NCBI GenBank assembly: GCA_016271365.2 | Contig: CM057456.1 | Coordinates: 662,745,501-662,809,500 of the forward strand | DNA length: 64,000 bases | Source: Neoceratodus forsteri | Taxonomy: Eukaryota; Chordata; Ceratodontiformes; Ceratodontidae | Direction: 5' to 3' | Shown here: positions 47,187-57,053 of the stretch, piece after piece | Layout: every line of letters starts with the position of its first letter | Position numbering within the stretch: position 1 is the stretch's first letter | Position numbers and translations under genes: made by a program | The notes under the pieces: generated by a model | The model's database searches: none | What the model was told of the DNA's origin: nothing | The model's input: only the letters and a program-made list of their open reading frames with translations

Positions 47187-48030
47187 TATACAAAAAACTA
47201 AACTTTGAGAATTCTAGTTTGAAAATTCTACCTCAAGTCCTTAGTTGCTGAATTTGAAGTGCAAAATGTTCTTAAAAGTGGTAGCTGAAGTCTTGGCTCT
47301 TGGCCCAGGAGAAGTCTTGAGAAGAAATTTTCTCTGCTCCCTAAGCAGACAAGGCCCTGAAATGCAAAAGGGCTCAGATATAGCCTTCCACCCTTGTTTT
47401 ATGGGGTTTCTCAAAGGGCCTGTCCAGTGGATATTGACTTGCTCTGCAATTAGCTAGCATTCCATCTGCATTGCTACAGAACCACTCAGCTTTTAGTATT
47501 TTATTACAAAACAACAAATGTGCATTTCTGAATATGAAAGAAAAAAAGGCTCAGAGGTCAGTTAGTCTAAGTCGGAATTTTAGGAAACCATGAAGCTCAC
47601 ACCTCCCTTTGAAATGGCTGTAATTTAGCTGCACTCAATACAGCCATTTACTTAAATGGTGGCCCATTTAGCTGTAACTAGATTAAGTCAGGGTAGACCT
47701 CTCAAAACAAAAGGGGTCCAGATGTCACAGCTCCTCTAGAGGTCCTGCCCTTTTCACAAGCAAATTGGGCTACCTGGCTTCCCAGCTATGCTTAATTATT
47801 ATTTTTTTCTCCTTCTAAATGATTTAATTACACTTTAGTCCCTGACTAGCAGCTGACAGATTCTCTGCCCAGTAACAAGAAAATCACATCATTCTAGGGC
47901 CCATGTACTTTGTTTGTACCCATGATCCCTTGCAAGTTACACTGGGCTACCATGGGCATCTCTGATGCATTTCTCACATAAAATACCATGAAATATGATT
48001 AGAACAATAAGGTATGGCCTTATCTTGCCA
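47187..48030 (-). repeat. Gypsy 5' LTR, upstream portion
   Basis: Continues the 41082-41681 LTR after the insertion and matches 21595-22391 (gttgctgaatttgaagtgcaaa, ggcccatgtactttgtttgta). It ends ttatcttgcca at 48030, where the other LTR has ttatctcacca. Confidence 0.92.
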
Positions 48031-49244
48031 CTCTAGGCAAAGAGTTAATCTTTCTACCAAAGCACAGGACTTTCTGGCAGTCATCCATAACGGTGCTGCA
48101 GCCAACTACACAAACTACAGAACTGAAAAAAATGGCTGTGTAAACAACAAACAGGCACTGCATCAAGATCATTTTGTTTAAAATAAAAAAAAAAACTTGA
48201 GAGAGCCAGGCTAACACCCCTATGTATCACCTCTATAAGGAGGCCTTATCGGGGCAGAGGTAGCTTAGACTGCACTTCTTAAATACCCCCACACCATTAA
48301 CAAAAATACAGTTGGTTAATTGGTCCATAAACCAATAAAAAGTACAAACATCCAAATATATACATATTCATTCAAAAAAACTCAAAACAAACTTTACAAA
48401 CAAGCAGAATATATATCAAAAATCTGTTTGTTCAGATGTTTCCAAAAAATGAAAATTGCCAAAAATTCATGTCGTTTCAACAAGAGGTTAGAAGTTGTGA
48501 ATAACAAATTAAAACACAATATTAATACTAATTCAATTAAAAAGAAAAATGTGGTAAGGGAAAGGACAAAAGCATACTCAATTAAGCAACACACCAAAAG
48601 CACCCAGCTAACAATTATAATCAAAGTTAGAATAATTGGCATACATATTTAACAAAAAATGTCCTCACAGGAAAACTAAGTATGAATTACTTCATGTACA
48701 CTTTAAGGTGACAATACCTGAGGAGGACCAAAAGAACCCAATAAATAAACCAAACAGATAGAAAAGGGGGGTAAATAGGTGTTAAACACCATGAAAATGT
48801 GAGGCGCAAAGTAAATCAATTCATTAGGGAAATTATTTTTTATTATTTATTTAATTATCTAAACTGTGATTAACAAAAAAACTGTGTCCATTAGACTAAA
48901 ATGAGATCAAACGTAATGAGACATTCTTTACGAACAGCGCTTGGACACATTTCAGAGACCTCTAAACAATAGCCATAATGAAGGTACAACACTAAAGTGG
49001 TAATTTAAACTTAAAGAGCCCCTGACACCACTATAACCTGTAACAAATCTGAGATTTACAAACAATTCATTTATATTTCAAATATTTTCCCTAGTTCTTT
49101 CCCCTTTTTTCTTCATTACTGAGGGAAGTTATATGAAAGAAAATTACTGAATTGCGTCTATTTTTCAAAGTTATCACAATGGCATCAGGAGCTCTTTAAA
49201 CTTCACCATTACACAAGGAGGAGTCAAATATAATTTGCACAGGA
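48031..49244 (-). other. AT-rich sequence, probably Penelope 3' region
   Basis: No domain. It lies downstream (minus strand) of the Penelope-like coding fragment and may be its 3' region. The Gypsy outer boundary at 48030 marks its limit. Runs of A occur near 48185-48196. Confidence 0.4.
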
Positions 49245-50095
49245 CTTATGAAAATGTCTTAAAATCGAGCGGATCATGTGAACCCCAGGCAAAAGGGCTC
49301 CCAAAGTTACAATCCATCTGGTTTTCCACTGTAACAAAATCTTCAACCTGCCATCTTCTCTGGACAGATAATTAACTCACTCAAATGCCCTAAACCTAAG
49401 GCCTACTGTGTTAGATCCGTGTTTTTTTTTCCTGGAGTATGCATTAGTCATGGTTTTATTTATAATGGTACATACATGTTCCTGGATATGGCACTTCAGA
49501 GACCGGAGAGTTCTGCCAACATAGAGGAGGCTGCATTGGCACCACACTACATAAACAAAATCCATATGGCAGTCTGCAGAAACCCTCAGTGGATATTCCC
49601 AACCTGTACTGGGATGTATGAAGGAGGGACCAGTGGAAGCAAAACAACAAATACTGCATTTTTTTAAAGCTAAAAAAACAACAACATGGGATGGCACCCT
49701 CTGTCTATGGCCCATTGGAATTGTCAAAATGGCTACTCATGAGATGGTTCCTTGAATTTGGGACCTTTTCTAAAAGAAATCCAGGGCATAGCACCCATTA
49801 AAGGGCCCAGTTCATCTTCCAATGATAAAATATGCCATCTCTTTGTTATAATTCTACAAATGGCCATCATTGATGAGTTGTACCTAGTTGCAAATGTAAC
49901 TTTTGGAGCTGGATTCACATTTGATTTAACTTTCAGAGTCAATAGGGTGACTCTGTCTATTTCACACACTTTATTAAATGCATTTTGTACTACAGTTGCA
50001 GAGTATCCCTTTTCTTTAAACCTTGCCAACAGCTTCTGGACCTCTTGCAAAAACACATAATTAGAACTACTGTTCCTTTTAATATGAAGAAATGT
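49245..50095 (-). pseudogene. Penelope-like element, RT C-terminus and GIY-YIG nuclease
   Basis: From 50090 down: FLQEVQKLLARFKEKGYSATVV, VTFATRYNS, RIITKRWHILSLEDELGPLM and ISFRKGPKFKE, all characteristic of the Penelope RT C-terminal region. A Cys-rich linker follows (KKCSICCFASTG). The GIY-YIG nuclease then reads DFVYVVWCQCSLLYVGRT and LKCHIQEH, and a tail at 49370-49250 contains LLQWKTRWIVTLGAL. The usual Arg of the L-K-x-R-I-x-E-H motif is His here. The frame changes near 49730. The upstream RT core is missing because the fragment is cut near 50095, where the 3' end of another LINE begins. Confidence 0.88.
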
Positions 50096-50476
50096 ATTTA
50101 TTTATTTGCTTTTGGTAAGTGGGTAAGCACTCTAGACAATGCTTGCCTATTTTCAGGCATGACCCGGGGAGAGTACAAATCAAAATACATGGAGTAGTAA
50201 AACATTGCAGTCACACGTACGAATTACAGAGGTATGGATTGCATAGGACATAGGAGGATTATGCAGTCATACAATATAAAAAGTAACAAACAGGCCATAA
50301 AACAACAGGAGTAAATAAATGTGCAGGAGAGCACTTTAGGCTAGCTCTAGCTAGGAGGCAAGTAATAAACCTACAGTAAGTGCTTAAAGATGGTAAAGAA
50401 GGGCGGGGGAGGAGAGAGAGAGGCAGTTAAAGAGATTATAAGTGCAAAGGAGAGTTAGTGACCACGAACTATACAG
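50096..50476 (-). other. 3' untranslated region of the 2A-bearing LINE
   Basis: Follows the RT C-terminal stop codon on the minus strand and ends in an A/T-rich tail. No domain. Confidence 0.6.
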
Positions 50477-51366
50477 TTAAGGGCATTTGCAAGTGTCATG
50501 GGTAGTGAGGTGGTTGGAAAGGGCCTCCCTGAAAGCAAGGTGGGATTTAGCACATCTGATGCCAAGAGGTAGAGAGTTCCAGAATTTAGGGATGAATGTG
50601 GAGAATGCAAGTTCACCCATCTCAGTGAAGCATTTGGGAACAGAGAATAGAACTAGAGGTGAGGACCTGAGGGAGTAGGGGTAGTCAGCAGGGGTGAGCA
50701 TAGCAGCTAGGGAAGAGGGAAGAGAAGAATGAATTATGTTGTCAGTTAGGCAACCTATAGAATAGGATCGACAGAAAGAAGGGGACAACCAGCGAAGATC
50801 AGAATACAATGTGTAGTGATAATTATGGCAGTGAGCAGACAGAGCAAATCTACAAATATTGTTGTAGGGCACATCCCATGTTTGAAGGACATTAGCCTGT
50901 GCCATTGCAAAGACTGGTAGAGTGTAGGAAAGGCCGGGGAGCAGTAGACCCTGGGCAACAGAGATCCTGGCATCAGGAGTCAAGAATTGCTGGACCCAGT
51001 AAGCCAGCCCAATTTTAGAGTTGACGGACTTGCAAGATGCATTGACATGCAGAGAGAAAATAAGAAATGGATCCATCATGACTCCCAGATATTTGAAAGA
51101 GTGGGTGACATCTACCTGGGAGCCATCAAGGCATGATACCTGTAGAGACAGGGGTGAGGCACCAAGTTTCCTATGGGATCCAAAGAGCATAGCCTGGGTC
51201 TTGGCCTATTCAACACCAAGTGGTGGAAGGTAAGTCACTTTTGGATTTGATGCAGGTCAGAGGAGAGGTGGGAGTTTATTTCTTTGATTGAGCTGAAGGA
51301 AACATAAAGTACCAGATCATCGGTGTAAAGTAAGGTGAAACAGTGGGTTGACACGGCAGGGAGGTT
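50477..51366 (-). pseudogene. LINE reverse transcriptase C-terminal part
   Basis: The catalytic YTDD is intact (near 51325-51335). After it come HSFKYLGVMMDP, HVNASCKSVNSKIGL, LLLPGLSYTLPVFA and the C-terminal FIPKFWNSLPLGIR. The frame is open from 51190 to 50477 and shifted just upstream. It is continuous in sense with the RT N-terminal part at 61134-61600 once the inserted LINE is removed. Confidence 0.85.
51355..51366. repeat. Target-site duplication, left copy
   Basis: ggcagggaggtt, identical to 61134-61145. The two copies flank the inserted LINE 51367-61133. Confidence 0.92.
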
Positions 51367-51735
51367 CAGTTTAGTTCAGTTTGGTTTTATTGATCAGTGA
51401 ATACACCATTACAATACACTAAAAACATTACAATTTCTCATAAATCATCTCATGTGTAAAAAACAATTCATAATGTGCTCAAGTCCCGGACAATCTTTTG
51501 CCCAAATTAGGTTCTAGATTATCTGGGTACATATGAGATATAGAATATAAATATAAAATACAAGTCCATGTAAAAGGAACTCAATAGAAGGTATTAAAGT
51601 GCTTGATCAATAATACATTTTTATCTTTATTTTTATTAACAACTTAAAAAACTGCTAGTTTTTAGCCCTTTTAAATTTCCATCCCAAAATTAATTCTCAG
51701 AGGCAGGGGGATGTTTTTCTTTATACTTCAACACT
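51367..51735 (-). other. 3' end of the inserted LINE
   Basis: On the minus strand this ends ...caataaaaccaaactgaactaaactg, directly abutting the target duplication. No coding domain. Confidence 0.6.
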
Positions 51736-53312
51736 TGTAGAAGTCATCTACCCAATCCTTGCTGACATTGTCTGGAAATCCTTGGAGAGGGTTTTTTTTC
51801 CTAATCCCCTCAAGGAGGCAGTTGTTCATCCACTCCTTAAAAAATCCTCCTTGGACCCAGACTGTCTAGCTAACTACCGGCCTATCTCTAACCTGCCATT
51901 TATTGGTAAGGTTATTGAAAACAGTTGCACTGCAATTGGATGAATATCTCACCTCTCATAATGTCTATGATACTCTCAATCTGGTTTCAGGAAAGGCATA
52001 GTACTGAGACTGCCTTGTTCGGGTATTGGTGACCTCCTAATGGCCAGAGATCGAAAACATACCATTCTGGTCCTTCTTGATCTTTCTGCTGCATTCGACA
52101 CTGTAGACCATGAGGTGCTATTGGAGCGCTCTGCGGGTCTTTTGTGGACTGTCTGGTACAGTCCACGAATGGTTCCGTTCTTACCTCACTGGTAGGTCTC
52201 AGAGAGTCGTCACCGGAATTTATTCTTCTGACACCTTCTCCCTACCATGTGGGGTACCGCAGGGTTCCATTTTAGCTCCCATGTTGTTTGCAGTGTATAT
52301 GTTGCCATTAGGAGAAATCATCAGGAGATACAGCTTGAGTTTTCACTGCTATGCAGATGATACTCAGCTGCATTTATCCTTTCTCCCCGATCAGAGTGAT
52401 GCACTCTCTGTACTTAACAACTGTCTGGATGAAATCAGAATTTGGATGAGTTTGAGTTGGTTGAGGCTTAATCCGGATAAGACCGAGGTATTGGTTGTGG
52501 GCCTAGGTCATCCTGGGAGGGGTTTGGGTGCGGCACATCCATCAGGCTTATCACTTGGTGGGGTGCCGCTCTCTAGCTCTCGACAGGTGCGAAATCTGGG
52601 TGTTATTCTTGACGACAGTTTGACCCTGAAATCCCAGGTGTCAGCTGTTGTCAAAACCTCTTTTTATCATCTGAGGAATATCGCCCGGGTGAAACATCTG
52701 ATTCCCCAGGAGGACCTCCCGACCTTGGTTCACGCCTTTGTTACAACCCGTTTGGACTACTGTAATTCCCTATACCTAGGGCTCCCAGGGATTGATATCT
52801 GCTGCCTGCAGCTAGTGCAGAATACTGCAGCCATGCTTTTGACTGGGACTTCAAGAGAACCAGTCGCATATTATACAATGGCAAAGTGAACTGCATTGGC
52901 TGCCTGTCTTGATGGCGTATCACCTTTAAGGTTGGTTTACTAACCTTTAAAGCCCTACCATCAGGGACCCGGTTACCTGAAAGATCTTCTGATTCCCTAT
53001 CGCCCCCTCTGCCCCCTCCGCTCCGCCAATGAGGGATTGCTAGAGATTCCCAGGGTTCGTTTGAAGTTATCAGGATCTCGTGTTTTTGCCTATTCAGCTC
53101 CTACCCTGTGGAATTCTCTACCTCATTGGTTGAGAGAATGCCCGACTGTCGATAGTTTTAAAACTGCTTTAAAAACTTATCTTTTTAACTTGGATTTTTC
53201 TTTATAGTTTGATTGCTTAGTGTCGATTTCTGTTTTATTATTATGTACAGCGCCTTGATTTTGAAAGGCGCTTTATAAATAACCACGAATTGAATTGAAA
53301 TTGAATTGAAGA
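51736..53312 (+). mobile_element. L2-type LINE, 5'-truncated
   Basis: Plus-strand RT followed by a short 3' end with 'cagcgccttgattttgaaaggcgctttataaataa' and a (ttgaa)n tail at 53286-53311, which is the usual L2-type terminus. It sits in the 3' region of the minus-strand LINE, so it is one of the youngest insertions here. Confidence 0.9.
51780..53210 (+). pseudogene. L2 LINE reverse transcriptase, partial
   Basis: In order: KEAVVHPLLKKSSLDPDCL, NYRPISNLPFIGKVIE, FLDLSAAFDTVDHE-like sequence near 52080, CGVPQGSILAPMLFAVYM, CYADDTQLHLS (YADD intact, 52350-52361), LNPDKTEVLVVG, VRNLGVILDDSL, HAFVTTRLDYCNSLYLGLP and LQLVQNTAAMLLTG. The 52110-52889 frame is open. Frameshifts lie near 51930-52110 and after 52860, and the LHWLPV segment continues out of frame. 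No endonuclease remains. Confidence 0.92.
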
Positions 53313-53399
53313 AAAAACTTTGAGGCCATCTTTGCCTCCTCTGGTGTATGAGGGTGTAAAAGCACAAATAATGGGTCATATTCTGCATTTACATATTTA

Positions 53400-56300
53400 A
53401 TAAGGAAATCATTTAATAAATTTTACCGCAAAGTTTTATATAAGGGACACTGCACTACAATATGATAAAGATTTTCTTCAAAGCCCCTATTACAACTACA
53501 TAATTCAGGGCTCGAGTTGGAAAAAGTTCTTCTATTAAAAAATACATATTTGGAACAGATAATTCCCATACTTGCTCAATTGATCATTTTTCTATCCAAG
53601 GAGTCAGAGGTAAGGTTAAATAATTCTCCAGAGATACAACAACCTTGTTTTGAGCTAGCCAAATAGCCTGACATTGAGTTCTGAGGAGCTCCATTTGTTT
53701 TTCTTGGGCAGACCTAAATATTTTCTTTTTAACAAGTTCCTTAAATGAGGCTGATATTGTAATTAATGTCTCCCAATTTAACCAAAGGTGGTGCATGGCT
53801 ATTCTTTCCAGAATACTCTGAATATTTTTAACCCAAGGTGATCTAAAATTTTGTTTTTGCCAAGAAATCTTTTCTTTCAAACACAATAAAGGCAAACAGT
53901 TGGCCTGATGATTTATAATTTTTAACCAGTAACCCATCATACGTATGTCAATTATTGTAGCAAATGAGAACTCTTTCCAATTCAGCCCTAACTATGACAT
54001 TGGATGAGGATAATGGGACCTGTAATATAGAGAATAATGGATGGGGAATGGTTTGATATGAGAATTTAATGCACACCCGAGTTGTGGGATGCTACATAAA
54101 CCCTGAGGGCGAAGCCCGAAGGGTTTATTAAAGCATCCCACAAAGAGGGTGTGCATTAAATTCTCATATGAAACATCCTCCCCATCTTTTATTTTTTATA
54201 ATAACAGAGCAGCAATTTTTCTCCAGCAGTTTGTGAGACTGTTTGGCCCCACCCACATACAGAATGTTGGCCAATGAGGCAGCAGCATTGTTTGACTGGC
54301 ATGGCTCATGAATGTCATAACAACCAGCCGGTTGTTATGGAAAATATCAACCTGGTCAGTACATTGAGAGAAATTGCTGACCAGTTATTATAAAGATTTA
54401 TAAAAAAAGGAGAGGGGAGTTTCCAACCATAGATGGGAGTTTATACTCCAGACCTCTGCTCCATATGTGAGGATGGGATTGATTTTGGCTTTGCCTGCAA
54501 CTAATGCTGGTGAAACTGACTGTCCAGCATATTTCATGTTAAAGTGTAACAAGGCTTTGGCAATCAATTTTGCCCTTACTACTTGGTCCCTCCAATGCTC
54601 TGTCCATGTTCCATTTGAGGTGAACTTTACACCCAAATATGTATATGAAGTTACACCCTCAATAGCTTCATTATTTAAGTAAAACCTTGGTTCCTTTCTT
54701 TATCCCTGACATGGGCCAGAGATCATAAACTTTCTTCATGTTTATTATTAAATCTAATTGTTTACATTTAGTATTGAGGTGATTTATTTTATTTTGCAAC
54801 CCTTGGGTGGATAAAGCACGAATAATTAAATTGTCTGCATAAGCAAGGCTATGAACTGGCAAGTTCTTAATTTTAGGGGAGTCAAGACTGGATACAGCCC
54901 TATAAGTCATAAGCGAATCTATATACAAACAAAATAGAATAGGAGCCTAAAAAGGCATCCCTATTTAACTCCTGATGTTGTTCTAAAGTAATCAGTAATA
55001 TTACCCTTGTTGTGATATCTAACAGCCGAAGTTGTATGTGTATATAACATATAAATTGGGACCAGCAAACTCAAAGGTAAATGTCTTTCTGTTAACGGCT
55101 CCCATAATGTGACTCTATTTACGGAGTCAAATACTGCTGAAAAATCGACAAATAAAGCATAACGCTTTATTCTATGAAATGAACTACATTTTTCTATCAA
55201 ATGTGCAAGAATATAAATATTGTCTATTGTTGAATAATCCTTGCAAAAGCCCGCTTGGAACATAGACAATGGGGAGCTTACTGATCACCAATTTGTAATT
55301 TTTGTAATAATATTTTGGCAAAAATGTTTCCACTAATATCAATAAGGTTAATTAGGTGATAGTTAGATGGAGATTGAAACTGTCCTTTTTTATGAATTGA
55401 AACTATTATGTTTCTTGTCCAAGAAGGTGGTATAAAGCTCTCTCCTAAACATGTATTGAAAACATTTGTAAAAAAAAAAACTACCCAATAATTCAAGTGT
55501 GCGTTATAAACTTCTCCGGGAATCAGATCAGGCCCAGGTGCTTTGTTATTTGAAAGATTTATAATAGCATCTTCTACCTCACCAAAGGTAAACACTAGTG
55601 GTATATATTCCCCTTCCTACTATAATTATCTACCATTTCTTCCCCGGTATTAGAATATTTATCAAATAAGGAATTATAGTATGTCATCCAGGTTTGTTTA
55701 GGAATGTATATTGGCAGATTTGAGTTCTGGTTATTAGTTCCCTTAGATACTAGAGTCCAAAAGAGCTTAGTATCACCCTCCTTAATGGCTTGTTGCATTA
55801 CTTCCCACTGTTTGTGTGTAAACTCATTTTTTTAATTAGAAATTTTTTATAATCACCTCGAGCTTTGTTTAACTTTGAGATTGCCCTCTTAGTTGGACTT
55901 TTTTTGGTTTTTCTAATAAGCTTCAATAGGTTCCCTTTCTGTCTCATACAACAGCCATCAAACCAAGATACTGTCTTAGGCTTACTGGTATTAGTGCAAT
56001 AAATCTCTGTGTTAATTTGTTGGTATCCTAAATTCAGTAGCTGATTTGCCTGCTCACTTCTAAGATCCAACTATACTCTATAGTATAGGTGAGCAAAGCT
56101 AGGGGCATATATAAGATTTGATACACCATTCATAGTCTTATTATTCAGTCTTAACATCCTTTTCCCTTGAATCTCTAGCTCTGCCATAGGCTATTTAGAG
56201 AGAAGTTATTACTATCAGAGTTTCTAAAATCCAGCAAGACTGCTGCATGATCACTTTCTGTTCTCATAACCACCTCCATTCTCTTAAAGAAATGATAACT

Positions 56301-57000
56301 GAGGGGGGAGCATAAAATAAAAGCAATCACGCTCCTACCTAGTGGGGAAAAAAAAGCTCTTTCCCCATGACACTCTCCCTCCAATCTCCCATTAAGGATC
56401 AAAAAATTATTGTCAGTAATGAAGGTTTGAAAACATCTCCCTGCCTCATTATCCATCATATCTGTCATTTTTCTTTGTTCCAAATCTGCCATGAATAATG
56501 ATTCTTGCAGCACTGATAAATTATCAAAATTTGCTATCTTAGCATTAAAATCACCTGCTAATAAAACAATATCTACCTTATTTAATTGGGTAAATGAGTC
56601 TATTTCCATAGACAGTTTAGACCAGAAATCAAATGTTGGGTGGGTATGAAAACATGGTGGAATATATATGTTTGCAATCAGAACTATGCAGGAATCCCAA
56701 TTGACTACTACCATGAGTATTTTGGGAGTGGGAGAATGGCTTTTTAATACTCTTAAACCATTACTTATTTTTATTAGGGTTATCAAGCCTCCTTTATTTC
56801 TCCCATGTCTTTTACCTATGATTGCAGGGGCAAAATTTGATTCAAAGCCATTCAAATAGGGCTGTGGTAGGGCCCATGTCTCTTGAAGAATGATGGCTTC
56901 ATGTCTAGAAATGAAGGAAACCCATTGGGGGTCTGCAAATTTATTATAAATGCCTGCTATATTCCAATTAAGAACATTGTAAGTAGAATTACTTGTTGAC
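53400..57000 (-). pseudogene. LINE ORF2: AP-endonuclease and reverse transcriptase, broken
   Basis: Endonuclease: NVLNWNIAGI (56990) and IILQETWALP, which carry the Asn and Glu of the active site, then LLAGDFNAKI (56555) and TESDHAAVLLDF (56255) with the Asp/His pair. RT: NNKAPGPDLIPGEVY, IIVSIHKKGQFQSPSNYHLI, QAGFCKDYSTIDNIYIL, YALFVDFSAVFDSVNR and HSLAYADNLII. That last motif carries YADN at 54830-54841, where the second catalytic Asp has become Asn. A C-terminal GVKFTSNGTWTEHW...TYGAEVW follows. Stops and frameshifts separate 55800, 55600, 55275, 54950 and 54660, and a palindromic unit interrupts it at 54056-54395. Confidence 0.9.
54056..54395. mobile_element. Palindromic MITE-like unit inside the LINE
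   Basis: atatgagaatttaatgcacaccc (54057-54079) is repeated inverted at about 54148-54170 around a nested hairpin (aaaccctgagggcgaagcccgaagggttt). About 230 bp of further sequence with a small inverted repeat (aaccagccggtt) completes the unit. The LINE reading frame resumes at about 54395. No ORF; superfamily unknown. Confidence 0.65.
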
Positions 57001-57053
57001 CCCCAGTTCTGATCTGATAAACTATCAATATCTAGACTTTCAGATGGTTGTAG

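Larger units (their letters stand above)
20994..48030 (-). mobile_element. Gypsy/Ty3 retrotransposon, Gmr1-like order, multiply interrupted
   Basis: Homologous LTRs lie at 20994-22391 and at 41082-41681 plus 47187-48030. Read on the minus strand from the right, the order is LTR, gag (40884 downward), protease (about 37680), integrase (about 28990-27760), reverse transcriptase (about 23865-23000), RNase H (to 22468), purine tract, LTR. Integrase before RT is the Copia-like order known in the Gmr1 group of Gypsy-type elements. Five later insertions account for most of the 27 kb. Each domain has stops or lost catalytic residues. I found no clear target duplication at the outer ends. Confidence 0.85.

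Noticed and set aside
52110..52889. 260-codon open frame as a host gene
   Set aside because: It carries YADD, PQGSILAP and an L2-type 3' tail; it is an L2 RT fragment.
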